A DNA stretch of 40,241 bases from Bdellovibrionales bacterium (GTDB lineage: Bacteria; Bdellovibrionota; Bdellovibrionia; Bdellovibrionales; UBA1609), in assembly GCA_020850475.1 (NCBI GenBank), contig JADZEO010000163.1:1-40241 (forward strand), written 5' to 3'. This document shows, one piece after another, positions 17,181 through 25,366 of this stretch. The position numbers and the translations under genes were made by a program. How positions within the stretch are numbered: position 1 is the stretch's first letter; the number at the start of each line of letters is the position of its first letter. The notes below the pieces were generated by a model. That model did no database searches. It was not told the DNA's origin and worked only from the letters and a program-made list of their open reading frames with translations.

Positions 17181-18362
17181 TCACCACTGCAGCTGCTTGA
17201 GGACCTCACAAGTGGCTTCACGGTCTGAGGGTTCATAGTTGAGGGAATAGATATTGAATTGTCGATCCACTGAGGTCTGGCGAATCGCCGCCGCCGCCGC
17301 TCCGGTTGCTGGGGCAAAGGGTACGACATGACCCGCCCATAGACCCGGAGATTCCAGATAAAATAGGTTGTCAGACAGGGACTGGTAACCTTCGCTCGTC
17401 GCGGGTTCACTCTTGTTGGATCGCAAATCACGCTGAATGATTGATCGCACCTGGGTCGCCCACTCACTCACTCCTCGGCTCGTAAGGCGGCTGATGATGG
17501 CGCGCTCCTGACACAACTGCTGTATCTGTCGCTTGCTCTCGGCCCGAACGTTGTTGAGCGCGAGTGCCTCTTTGCAAATTCCCTTAATCAGCGGCGACTG
17601 GCTGAGTCGCTCTGACATGATTTTAAAAAACGGCAGTTGGGAGAGATTTTGATTGTGACTCGTAACCAAGGCTTGGGCCGTTTCTTCAAGTGCCATTGTC
17701 GTCGGCAAACTCAAGTCGCCCATCATGTCCACCTGAACTCGGCGAAGAATTTCGTGGATGACGGTCAGGACCTGTTGTTGGGCCGGCAGGGTGTTGAATT
17801 CCTCTAGCGAGACCACCGCTTGCCGATTGTAATATCCAACCAGTGAACGAACACCGACACAACTGGCGCGAGGACTTTGATACAGGAGGTAGGCCCGTTG
17901 AAAGGGCCGCTTTACTCCTAGCCACGAGATTTCGCCCCCAACTTTAACTAGGAAATCGACGAGCCCACCACTCTGGGCTTCGTGACGACCGAGCGTCTCC
18001 AAAACTTTTACCTGCAAATAAGACGGCAATTTTCCTTTTAGATCCGTGCCATTTTCGGCCAAATAATGAAGACACGAATCTTCGAACTTCAACTCCAAGC
18101 GGTAGCTGGGGCCAAAGCTCCCGTCCGCTCCGCCACTGCCAAAGTTAGCGACGTCCATTACCTCAATCGATTGGTCACTGCGCTGGCAAAGGTTGGTGCC
18201 CCCACTGACGATGGGTCCAGAGAGCATCTGTTCTGCTTGCTTGATCGCCCGCTGATCGCGTCCCCACGCGGTTCCAACACCGGCTTGGGCGACTGAATTC
18301 ACCGACCCCACGACCGCGATCAAACCCACAGCGACAAGAATTCGGTAAACTGGCAAGCCCAT
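17181..18362 (-). CDS. Large secreted protein of unknown function
   Basis: A 393-residue exported protein with a signal peptide (LVAVGLIAVVGSV, likely cleavage after AQA). A central segment VLTVIHEILRRV resembles the helix of HExxH zinc peptidases but has Arg where the second metal His belongs. It may be a degenerate or unrelated motif. Several Cys occur (LCQRS, DSCLH, SCVGV, CKEA, LCQE, TCEV). It converges with the PaiB-like gene and is divergent from TIGR02147 copy C over an AT-rich control region, suggesting regulation by it. No family recognised. Confidence 0.75.
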   Translation of the reverse strand: MGLPVYRILVAVGLIAVVGSVNSVAQAGVGTAWGRDQRAIKQAEQMLSGPIVSGGTNLCQRSDQSIEVMDVANFGSGGADGSFGPSYRLELKFEDSCLHYLAENGTDLKGKLPSYLQVKVLETLGRHEAQSGGLVDFLVKVGGEISWLGVKRPFQRAYLLYQSPRASCVGVRSLVGYYNRQAVVSLEEFNTLPAQQQVLTVIHEILRRVQVDMMGDLSLPTTMALEETAQALVTSHNQNLSQLPFFKIMSERLSQSPLIKGICKEALALNNVRAESKRQIQQLCQERAIISRLTSRGVSEWATQVRSIIQRDLRSNKSEPATSEGYQSLSDNLFYLESPGLWAGHVVPFAPATGAAAAAIRQTSVDRQFNIYSLNYEPSDREATCEVLKQLQW

Positions 18363-18429
18363 GGCCTTCTCTCCTTTGGTTCAATTCCGACTCTGGCGTA
18401 ATGTACCCGCCCCTGATCGACGCGTCGAG

Positions 18430-18482
18430 TTATTTATTATAATAAATTAGTTTTGAAATTTATATTTACTTATTTATTATAA
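18430..18482. promoter_or_regulatory. AT-rich divergent control region with phased direct repeats
   Basis: TTATTTATTATAA occurs twice exactly (18430-18442 and 18470-18482), with starts 40 bases apart, close to four helical turns. The first copy overlaps a perfect 16-bp palindrome (18432-18447). The rest of the 158-base intergenic region is also very AT-rich. This looks like a double operator and/or promoter between the secreted-protein gene and TIGR02147 copy C. Confidence 0.5.
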
Positions 18483-18520
18483 AAATACATTTAATTTTAA
18501 TAGTTTACCGTACGGAAAAA

Positions 18521-19315
18521 ATGGATCTCTGGCAGTGCTCCAACTATAAAGACTGGCTTCGACAGCAAGCTAAGCTTCACCGCGGAAGCGTTAAGCGATG
18601 GGCCCAGGCCTGTGGTTGCCAGGCCTCGTACCTCTCCCAGGTTCTCCATGGCAATGCCCATCTGACCGTCGATCAGGCCTATGTGATTTCAACGCGACTC
18701 AATCTGGGTTCACTTGAAACGGAGTTTTTTCAGCTCCTCGTTGATCATGCTCGCAGTCACCTCAAGTCCTATCGCGAACACGTCGAAACGCGCATCAACC
18801 AACTCCGCGCTAAGCGCCAGTCCGTCACTCAACATGTGGGCGATTCATCGCGCCCGCCGGCCGAGCTCGAGTCGCTTTACTTTTCAACTTGGTATTGGTC
18901 CGCCATTCACATGATGGCCTCGGTCAATGAAGGACTGACCGCCGAATCGATTGCCCAACGGCTGTTGATCCCAATTTCCTTAGTCATCGAAGTCCTTGAA
19001 CGCCTCGAGGTTTGGCGGTTGGTCGGTCGCACCCCCGAAGGGCGATGGACCTATCAGGGACCGTCCATTCACTTAGGTCCCGACTCACCTTATTTAATTC
19101 GGCATCATGATAATTGGCGTCGGCAAGCGGTTGATCGAGCCTTTTTGCTTAATTCCCACAACCTTCACTACACCGCGCTTTATGCCTTGACCCCCGAGGT
19201 TCGCTCGCAAATTCACCACCACCTGCTTGAGCTCGTCGAGCGCAGTCGTAAACTTGCCGGCCCGGCCCCCAGCGAAGAAATCGTGGTGATGAATATTGAT
19301 TGGTTTGCGATCTAA
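18521..19315 (+). CDS. TIGR02147/DUF4423 family regulator (copy C)
   Basis: A 264-residue, more diverged TIGR02147 member. It starts with NYKDWLRQQAKLH (the family's YxDYRxFLRD block), followed by VKRWAQACGCQASYLSQVLH and the AHLTVDQAYVISTRL helix-turn-helix. Later come STWYWSAIHMMA and AESIAQRLLIPISLVIEVLE. There is no clear ribosome site before the ATG, only an A-rich tract, so initiation may be weak. It is divergent from the secreted protein at 17181-18362 over the repeat-bearing AT-rich region, the natural arrangement for a regulator and its target. Confidence 0.8.
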   Translation: MDLWQCSNYKDWLRQQAKLHRGSVKRWAQACGCQASYLSQVLHGNAHLTVDQAYVISTRLNLGSLETEFFQLLVDHARSHLKSYREHVETRINQLRAKRQSVTQHVGDSSRPPAELESLYFSTWYWSAIHMMASVNEGLTAESIAQRLLIPISLVIEVLERLEVWRLVGRTPEGRWTYQGPSIHLGPDSPYLIRHHDNWRRQAVDRAFLLNSHNLHYTALYALTPEVRSQIHHHLLELVERSRKLAGPAPSEEIVVMNIDWFAI

Positions 19316-19362
19316 GACGGTGGTGCCGCCTCGCTACAAATCTCAGAGCTCGTCATGGCAGA

Positions 19363-19947
19363 CTAGTCGGCCGTCATTCGTTCAGCCGCCCAATGGCCAA
19401 ACTGGCGAGCCAGATCGACGGCCACTTCGCGATTGGGCTCATCCATTCGCATCTCGTCGTTTGGTCGCCACAGCCAAAAAGGACGAACATCCAACACCTC
19501 ACCATGAGACTCGACGAGCAGCTGGCGCAAGGAGGCCACCGCCCAATCGGTTGAGCCCGCGCCGCTGACAATTCCCACCACCCGCTTGTTTTCCAAATTA
19601 AGTTGGGCCAACACGCGCTTAGTGGGCAAATCCGGGCGCCAGTAATACGTGTTCGTCCCAATCACAATGAGTTGATAGTGGGCAAGCTCCGGAATCTGGT
19701 CGCTGCGGGCGCGCATCCTCTCCACCCGCCACCCGTTGGCCGCCAGACTCGAGGCAAAGGCCGCCGTCAACTCCTCTTGAAATCCGTCGAGCCAGCTCGG
19801 ATGCATAATGATCAGAGCACTTCGCCCGGGAGTATTTCCTTCAGCAAGAATTTCATGTCGAGAGTCCGCCTCCAACTCGACGACAGTGCTAATCCCACCG
19901 ATAGCGAAAACCAGCAGGGCAAATGTGAAGGCAATTAATCGCTTCAC
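19363..19947 (-). CDS. Membrane-anchored flavodoxin-like protein
   Basis: A 194-residue product with an N-terminal hydrophobic anchor (LIAFTFALLVFAIGGI), then a flavodoxin-like alternating alpha/beta domain. The core strands are ALIIMHPSWLDGF, YQLIVIGTNTYYWRPD and VVGIVSGAGSTDWA, in the places where flavodoxins carry the phosphate loop and two isoalloxazine loops. The phosphate loop itself is not canonical, so FMN binding is uncertain. The start overlaps the stop of the upstream gene by four bases, which makes it the last gene of a three-gene operon reading 20981 to 19363. Confidence 0.65.
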   Translation of the reverse strand: MKRLIAFTFALLVFAIGGISTVVELEADSRHEILAEGNTPGRSALIIMHPSWLDGFQEELTAAFASSLAANGWRVERMRARSDQIPELAHYQLIVIGTNTYYWRPDLPTKRVLAQLNLENKRVVGIVSGAGSTDWAVASLRQLLVESHGEVLDVRPFWLWRPNDEMRMDEPNREVAVDLARQFGHWAAERMTAD

Positions 19948-20372
19948 TCGAGTGCCTTGACCTTGTCAGCAATACGTACGCGCAACTGGTTCGCTCGGTC
20001 CGCCAATTCCGCGCTATAGCGCCGCGGGTGGCCCGACTTGATTCCCCAATCCAATAGATGATGAAACTCCTTGCACTCCTCGCGAGTTTTACAGGTATAA
20101 GACTCCAACAAGTTCATCGCAGCGAGCCGACGATCCATTCGCTTTTCGTAAAAAGCCGCCACCGCCATCGCGTGCACGACATCAGAGCCCATTTCACCAA
20201 AATCACGCCTCTTGTCGTTAGCGCACCAAACGCTGGTAAAGTTCGACGGCAAGTTACCCTTGAACTCTTGTGACGTCAGTGCACATTCTTGTCGGTATTT
20301 AGAAGCCCGCTCCTCGGCCTTTAACACTAATGGTGCCATCAAACAAATGAGTCCCACCCAAACGACTTTCAC
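19944..20372 (-). CDS. Small secreted helical protein, unknown function
   Basis: A 142-residue product with a signal peptide (VGLICLMAPLVLKA). The mature part is helical and contains four Cys (ECAL, VWCAN, YTCKT, EECKE), likely two disulfides. It is the middle gene of the operon: 12 bases after the 20385-20981 gene, and overlapping the flavodoxin-like gene by four bases. No family recognised. Confidence 0.7.
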   Translation of the reverse strand: MKVVWVGLICLMAPLVLKAEERASKYRQECALTSQEFKGNLPSNFTSVWCANDKRRDFGEMGSDVVHAMAVAAFYEKRMDRRLAAMNLLESYTCKTREECKEFHHLLDWGIKSGHPRRYSAELADRANQLRVRIADKVKALE

Positions 20373-20384
20373 TGTGCACTCCCT

Positions 20385-20981
20385 TTAGTTGTTCCAGTTC
20401 GTTTTGATTTTTCCCTTTGAAACTGAAATCTCCATCCAATCGTCAACAAATGGCGCATCACAATCGCAGGACACCTGTTGATGAAATGATAATGAGTCCC
20501 GAATAATGCGTACCTTAAATCCTCTCTGGTGTTTCAGCACGGCCACATAATTGTTTCTCGAGGCCCCAAGCCGCTTGTAATCGCTGAGCGCCCCCGATTT
20601 CGCATCCAACAGGAGAGCGTTGACTTGATCATAACCCGGTCGACCGCTGGATTTTGCAAACAGCAAAATGTGGCGATCATCGGCGGCATAAGCGGCAAAG
20701 TCGTTGCTCTGACCTTCTGCCTTGCAAACCGATGGCTGAGTCTTGGAGATGTGGTCGGTGTGCATGTACCAGTCCTTTTTGAGGGGCAGATTTTTACCCA
20801 CGCCGTCCCTCTCCAAAATCACGTCCATGTCATCTTCCGTACAATCTCCAGAAGGCGATTTAAAGTGAATTGTAAACGGCAGGCCCACGCCCGAGCACAG
20901 CAGCTTAAACTCACAGGAGTTTACCTTTGCCTCAGCTGTTGACACCAAAAGGGTCGTCACAATCATTATGTATATCCACAT
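20385..20981 (-). CDS. Secreted Cys-containing protein, unknown function
   Basis: A 198-residue exported protein and the first gene of the minus-strand operon. The signal peptide is short (IMIVTTLLVSTAEA). Cys residues occur in pairs: SCEF/LLCSG, GDCTE/SVCKA and SCDCDAP near the C terminus. The body is predicted beta-rich. No family recognised. It is divergent from the beta-helix protein across about 210 bases. Confidence 0.7.
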   Translation of the reverse strand: MWIYIMIVTTLLVSTAEAKVNSCEFKLLCSGVGLPFTIHFKSPSGDCTEDDMDVILERDGVGKNLPLKKDWYMHTDHISKTQPSVCKAEGQSNDFAAYAADDRHILLFAKSSGRPGYDQVNALLLDAKSGALSDYKRLGASRNNYVAVLKHQRGFKVRIIRDSLSFHQQVSCDCDAPFVDDWMEISVSKGKIKTNWNN

Positions 20982-21082
20982 AGCCCAATTACCTCGGTCA
21001 CCAACGGACCCAATCCCTGCGGGTGAGTTGCCGTAAATTTGCCAAATGATTCCCTCACTCTGCCACGCAATTCAGCGCAGGT

Positions 21083-21124
21083 CACATGAGACATCATGGG
21101 ACATCACGAGGCATCATGCGCCAT
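21083..21124. repeat. Imperfect 10-bp tandem repeat upstream of the beta-helix gene
   Basis: About four units with a period of ten bases and a common core of RRCATCAYGR: ACATGAG, ACATCATGGG, ACATCACGAG, GCATCATGCG, then CCATC. A ten-base period puts each unit on the same helix face, which would suit a multi-site regulator. It could also be chance or part of an N-terminal extension of the following gene. Confidence 0.4.
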
Positions 21125-21192
21125 CTTTAGACGCCGGCCTCCAATCTGATGGCCTTTCGGGCGGTCATACTTTTTGCAATGAGGCTTCGTCT

Positions 21193-22380
21193 ATGGTCTT
21201 ACTGGCGCTACTTTCCGGAGTTTTTTTTGCCTCTGGCCCCGCATTTAGCGATGGCTTAAGCCCAACGACCGTCCAAACAATGATTGACCGGGCTCAACCT
21301 GGTGACAATCTGCGACTCAGTGGCAACATTCGGCTCGAAAATTCGCTAATAATTGATGGCAAACGAGATCTCATCATTATTGGATCCCCTCAGGCGGTCA
21401 TCGATGGCGGGAGAGTTCCAGAGTCGCCGCGCTTGCAGATGAAAGATCCCGCTCACGGCGCACCCGTGCCCTGGAACGGGCTTGCCGAATGGATACCAAA
21501 TTACGTTGATTTCGCTTCTGGGTTTTCTTCCTTGATCATCCGCAATTCTTCCGGCGTCAAAATCTCGGGATTGCGCTTCATTAGTTCTTGGCCCAACTCA
21601 ATCAAAATTGAAAATAGCACGAACATCGAGCTATCGGATCTCGACTTTGCTGGTGGCACCAACGCTATTTATGCGCTCGGATCCAAAACCCAAGGAATCA
21701 AAATTACTCGGTGCCAATGGAACCAAGATGAAACCGAGCAAGTTTGGTCCTCGCTGGACTGGAGTCACGTTCATCATGGTCAATTTAATTACTACAACGG
21801 TGCTTTCTTCCAAGCCCGAGACATCCTTGGGGCGGTTAGCATTACCCATTCTGTCGTTCGCAATGCTTTCAATGGGGTGCGACTTAAGACCACTCCATCG
21901 GCTTGCCCGATCATCCCGAACTGCGAACTGAGTAAGGACGTCACCATTAGTGACAACACTTTTGTTAACATTTCTGATAATGTTCTTGAGCCCGAAGGCT
22001 TCGCACAACAATGGCGATTTTCTGGAAACCGACTGATTGGATTTCACGCCCCAATAAGTCTGACGGGGGTTCATTTGCGCGAAATTCAAATCACCGGAAA
22101 TACCTTTATCGCCAGCTCTCCACCGCGCCAGTTGGCGCCCAAACCGCTGCCTGGCCAGTCTTATCATCGCCACGGAAAGGTATTTAAGTTTCTCGAACGC
22201 GGAATACTTTCCCTCTCCGGCGCCTTTGGGGTGAGGGTCAACGGCAATCGATTTGATCGTTTGCCTTCATTTCCCGGGGGACGAATCCATCTTACCGACT
22301 CCCCCGAGTTCTTCGAGCAAATGGAGTTTTTCGACAACACCGCCTCCGACGGCATCATTGTTAATTCAACGACTCCCTAG
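21193..22380 (+). CDS. Secreted right-handed parallel beta-helix protein (pectate-lyase-like fold)
   Basis: A 395-residue exported protein. The frame is open from 21046, but the ATG at 21193 starts a typical signal peptide (LLALLSGVFFASGPAFS). The mature protein shows repeated beta-helix coils of about 22 residues with Ile/Leu stacks and Asn/Asp turns, for example SSLIIRNSSGVKISGLRF, SIKIENSTNIELSDLDF and KDVTISDNTFVNISDN. This is the architecture of polysaccharide lyases and other beta-helix enzymes. A catalytic set was not assigned; WSHVHHGQFNYYNG in the middle is a candidate active-site surface. The substrate is unknown. Confidence 0.8.
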   Translation: MVLLALLSGVFFASGPAFSDGLSPTTVQTMIDRAQPGDNLRLSGNIRLENSLIIDGKRDLIIIGSPQAVIDGGRVPESPRLQMKDPAHGAPVPWNGLAEWIPNYVDFASGFSSLIIRNSSGVKISGLRFISSWPNSIKIENSTNIELSDLDFAGGTNAIYALGSKTQGIKITRCQWNQDETEQVWSSLDWSHVHHGQFNYYNGAFFQARDILGAVSITHSVVRNAFNGVRLKTTPSACPIIPNCELSKDVTISDNTFVNISDNVLEPEGFAQQWRFSGNRLIGFHAPISLTGVHLREIQITGNTFIASSPPRQLAPKPLPGQSYHRHGKVFKFLERGILSLSGAFGVRVNGNRFDRLPSFPGGRIHLTDSPEFFEQMEFFDNTASDGIIVNSTTP

Positions 22381-22419
22381 CCCAAAATCTCGCAGGCCGG
22401 CACCGCCTGAGATTGGCAA

Positions 22420-22442
22420 GTCGGGGCCCCAAGGGCCCCGAC
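22420..22442. terminator. GC-rich hairpin between convergent genes
   Basis: A perfect 10-bp stem, GTCGGGGCCC (22420-22429) and GGGCCCCGAC (22433-22442), with a three-base loop. It lies 40 bases after the beta-helix stop and just after the end of the convergent PepSY gene, so it can serve both. On the plus strand a T-rich run follows nine bases later. Confidence 0.65.
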
Positions 22443-22449
22443 CCGCGTC

Positions 22450-22710
22450 TTACTTTTTCTTGGCAATACTGCCATCCACCGGGTTGAAGTAAATCTCGAC
22501 GTCATTTCCGTCTTTGTCCGTTCCATAGATTTCGTAACAACTTCCGGGTTGCTTGAATTTGCGAATCTTGTAGCCTTCGTCCGTCGCCTTCTTTTTAAAT
22601 GCCTCTACCGTCATCCATTTGGACTTGGGTTCGTCGGTGCAGTTTTTCTTGGCCATTGCCGGTGTAGTCAGCAATAGGGCTAGGGACACTACAGTAAACA
22701 TCGTCTTCAT
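22450..22710 (-). CDS. Small secreted PepSY-domain protein
   Basis: An 86-residue periplasmic protein: signal peptide (VVSLALLLTTPAMA), then one PepSY-like domain covering the rest. The segment KWMTVEAFKKKATDEGYKIR followed by CYEIYGTDKDGNDVEIYF and NPVDGSI matches the family pattern of a helix leading into a beta hairpin. PepSY domains often inhibit or chaperone secreted peptidases; an S41 peptidase lies divergently next door. The two mature Cys (NCTDE and SCYE) could pair. Confidence 0.8.
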   Translation of the reverse strand: MKTMFTVVSLALLLTTPAMAKKNCTDEPKSKWMTVEAFKKKATDEGYKIRKFKQPGSCYEIYGTDKDGNDVEIYFNPVDGSIAKKK

Positions 22711-22925
22711 GGGCCTCTCCTCAGTTCTGGGAGCGTAATTGCTCCTACCCTGAAGATGCGGCCGATCGCTCCGATTGGAAATCCGACATATGCTCTAATG
22801 GCCTGATTTTGCTTGCCATCGGGCATTTGCCCATAGATAAAGTCTCGGTTAAATCTCAAAAGCGAGCATACACCCGACTCGCCTTAAGGTAGGGTGGATT
22901 GACACAGAGGGGTAGGGAACTGGTC

Positions 22926-24125
22926 ATGATTAAATCCTTGGTCATTGGGTTGGTATTGGCATTTTCTGCGTCCGCTCAAACCAATTCACAGGTACTCGAT
23001 GAAGTTTGGTCTGTCGGCCGCACCAAAGCTTGCTCAAAAGATGCTCGAGCTCGATTTAATACGACCACACTCGCTGATCTCAAGTCTCAATTGCGCAGCG
23101 ACACCGACCGCCAGGCACTCGCCCAGGTGCTAAATCCCTTTTTATTTTCTCTCGGGTTTTCTCATACTCAGTTTTTTACGAGCGACATGGAGTCTTTCTA
23201 TTTGTTTAAGGGCTTTCACTCGCTCGTAACTCCCTCCGCACCAGAACCCCCGCTGATTGTTAACCCTGGCGTACAAGTTGGGACTGATGATCGCGGGTAC
23301 TTTGTGCGAAACGTCCTCCACGGCTCGTCCGCCGATCAGGCGGGAGTCTTAAAGGGCGACCGAATTTTGTCGGTCGACGACAAGGCATTTTCTGGCAGCT
23401 GGGGGCACCAACCAAAACCAAAAGCCACCGCTTCCTTCGGACGCCAAGGCAAGGTCTACGCCGCTGATTTGCTCTTACCCGCCTTAAATTGGGCCCAAGC
23501 TTTTCAAGAGGCCACTTTAAAAAGTATCCGCATCATTACCAATGACAGCAAAAAAATTGGTTATGTTCGACTGTGGAGCGGAGTTCACCCCGAAAGTGCC
23601 GATGCCCTCTGGACCGCGGTTAACAAGTTTAATGCCGAAGCCGTTGATGGTGTAATTCTTGATTTGCGCGGCGGCTATGGTGGCGCCTTCTGGGAGCACC
23701 TCGATCCCTTCTTTGCAAATCGCAAAGATTACTTCGTGATGACTGCGACCGATGGCGACGACACGACGGTTACCCTGACACCTGACCCGCAAGCGAACCC
23801 AGACGCCTACCTGGGAAAAATGGCCGTGTTGATCGACGAGGGTTCGCGCTCAGGCAAAGAGGCCTTGGCCTATCAGTTCAACAAATCAAAGCGCGCGACT
23901 TTGATTGGCACCTCCACGCCGGGATATTTTTCCGGCGGTGGCCTGTTTTTTCTCGACCAGCCCAAAGATTATTTTCTCTATCTTTGTGTTCGCCGCGACT
24001 CCCTGCTTGATGGCGTCGAAATTGAGGGCATCGGCGTTGCCCCTAATCTTTTTGTCCCATTTGAGATCAATAATAAATGGCAGGACTCTCAGCTTGGCCA
24101 CGCAGTCAATTTACTTGCGCAATGA
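22926..24125 (+). CDS. Secreted S41-family (C-terminal-processing/tail-specific) serine peptidase with PDZ domain
   Basis: A 399-residue protein. The ATG at 22926 begins a signal peptide (SLVIGLVLAFSASA); the frame extends to a TTG at 22899. A PDZ domain lies at roughly residues 113-165 (HGSSADQAGVLKGDRILSVD). The S41 catalytic core follows, with VDGVILDLRGGYGG and DEGSRSGKEAL carrying the likely nucleophile Ser309, plus a Lys near 320-322 before ATLIGTSTPG as the expected general base. The family degrades or trims envelope proteins at their C termini. The neighbour on the other strand is a PepSY protein. Confidence 0.88.
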   Translation: MIKSLVIGLVLAFSASAQTNSQVLDEVWSVGRTKACSKDARARFNTTTLADLKSQLRSDTDRQALAQVLNPFLFSLGFSHTQFFTSDMESFYLFKGFHSLVTPSAPEPPLIVNPGVQVGTDDRGYFVRNVLHGSSADQAGVLKGDRILSVDDKAFSGSWGHQPKPKATASFGRQGKVYAADLLLPALNWAQAFQEATLKSIRIITNDSKKIGYVRLWSGVHPESADALWTAVNKFNAEAVDGVILDLRGGYGGAFWEHLDPFFANRKDYFVMTATDGDDTTVTLTPDPQANPDAYLGKMAVLIDEGSRSGKEALAYQFNKSKRATLIGTSTPGYFSGGGLFFLDQPKDYFLYLCVRRDSLLDGVEIEGIGVAPNLFVPFEINNKWQDSQLGHAVNLLAQ

Positions 24126-24153
24126 GGAGCGGCGGTCGGCTACCACGAACAGG

Positions 24154-24993
24154 TCACTCGTCCTTGGAAGTCTCTGAGTTATTTTTGTCGCTACTCATCC
24201 AACGTTGCGCGGCCTTTTTAAAGGCCTCAGAGGCATTTTTGTGATCGCTGGCGCGCGCCTGCTTTACCCAAGCCAGCGAGGGCAGCTCTGCCCGAACGGT
24301 GCTGTTAATGTGAGCTTTGACTTTGTCCGCGAGCCGATTAAATGCTTCCTGATTTTTTAACAAGTTGGTAATGGGCTCCACGAATTCGACATCATTGCGC
24401 GTGTAGGTAGATGACACCCGGGCTGTCAGCACGAGCTGTTGGCCCGAGGCGAGCTTCTTTGTCGATTTGCTGATGCCATAGACTTCTTTGGCTCCCATTC
24501 GCAAATACACATAAACTTCGCCAGGTACGCGATTTTCCGCCGCATGGACAAACCAGTCGGAGTGATATTTCTTTTTGGCGTACTCATTGGTCAGCACCTT
24601 GAGGTACTTCCCATAGACTTTATCATCGACGAGTCGCAACGGGGCCGAGTTTTCAAACAGCTTGCGCCACTCTCCGGCCATTCGCGGGTCAATAGTGACT
24701 TGGCCCTTGCCGGTGGTTTCTGCGGGCAGAACCGCGATCCCGATTTCTTCGCCTTCACCACGCCGTGGAGCGTTTTTTAACGACTCCTGGCGCTCCTGGA
24801 CCATCTTCTTTTGTTCAACTTCGCGAGCGATGGAAGAGTTTTCCTTGGCTGCCTCCTCGTCTGAAAGTTGCTGACCATCTTTATAGTAAGCACACTTGCC
24901 GCCTTCACATTTTTTGTAAGCCATGCCGGCACAGCCCACCAAGGCCAGAAGAACGGAGCCCAGAATCAGAGAAAACCAACTAAGCACACGCAT
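24154..24993 (-). CDS. Lipoprotein of unknown function
   Basis: A 279-residue lipoprotein. The frame is open to 25140, but the ATG at 24993 begins a signal peptide ending in LVGC (Cys near 22) and follows an AGGGAGG site. A KKCEGGKCAYYKDG segment just after the lipidation Cys holds two more Cys. A charged, Glu/Lys/Gln-rich helix (about 40-75) precedes a globular domain with IGIAVLPAE, resembling GNA1162/LpoB-like secretion-assembly folds. That similarity is suggestive only. It converges with the S41 peptidase. Confidence 0.75.
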   Translation of the reverse strand: MRVLSWFSLILGSVLLALVGCAGMAYKKCEGGKCAYYKDGQQLSDEEAAKENSSIAREVEQKKMVQERQESLKNAPRRGEGEEIGIAVLPAETTGKGQVTIDPRMAGEWRKLFENSAPLRLVDDKVYGKYLKVLTNEYAKKKYHSDWFVHAAENRVPGEVYVYLRMGAKEVYGISKSTKKLASGQQLVLTARVSSTYTRNDVEFVEPITNLLKNQEAFNRLADKVKAHINSTVRAELPSLAWVKQARASDHKNASEAFKKAAQRWMSSDKNNSETSKDE

Positions 24994-25366
24994 GAGGCGC
25001 CTCCCTGCTCTTTCACGTTTGTTAAGTTTTAATCTCAACACGTGAAGGTCGCGCCGACACGGAATTTCCGTCTGCTCTCGTGAATGCTCGCCGAAGGATT
25101 GGTTGCGAAATCGTTTTTCTCGACTTTGGTACCGACCCAAGATCCGCCCAACCCGCCAGCCGACTACTCATCTCTATCTTCGGTCCAGTCCTTGGGTGTC
25201 GTCAAAGCGCGAGGGCCGTGGCAGCTCAAGATGTGGTGTCGAATGAGACCTCTCTGCTCAGCCATTCAACATCTATTATTTTGATTGCCCAACTGATTAA
25301 CCTAGGAGAACCTGAAGCCGTATCTGCCAAATGACTTGGCGATTTTTTTGATGAGGTTGGTGAACT
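24994..25366 (+). other. Intergenic leader region with no convincing gene
   Basis: A 373-base divergent gap between the lipoprotein and outer-membrane barrel genes. An open frame crosses it on the plus strand (25080-25334) but has no ribosome site, signal or family features. The notable element is the terminator-like structure at 25325-25349, directly before the next gene. Otherwise I see nothing. Confidence 0.5.
25325..25349 (+). terminator. Rho-independent terminator-like hairpin just upstream of the barrel gene
   Basis: GCCAA (25326-25330) and TTGGC (25336-25340), extendable by a T-G pair, followed by T7 at 25343-25349. It lies 17 bases before the ATG of the downstream gene, and no plus-strand gene ends nearby. 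It could therefore act as an attenuator in that gene's leader or end a short leader RNA. Confidence 0.5.

Noticed and set aside
17181-18362. Zinc metallopeptidase based on the HEILRR segment
   Set aside because: The second metal His of HExxH is replaced and no downstream third ligand was evident, so function cannot be claimed.
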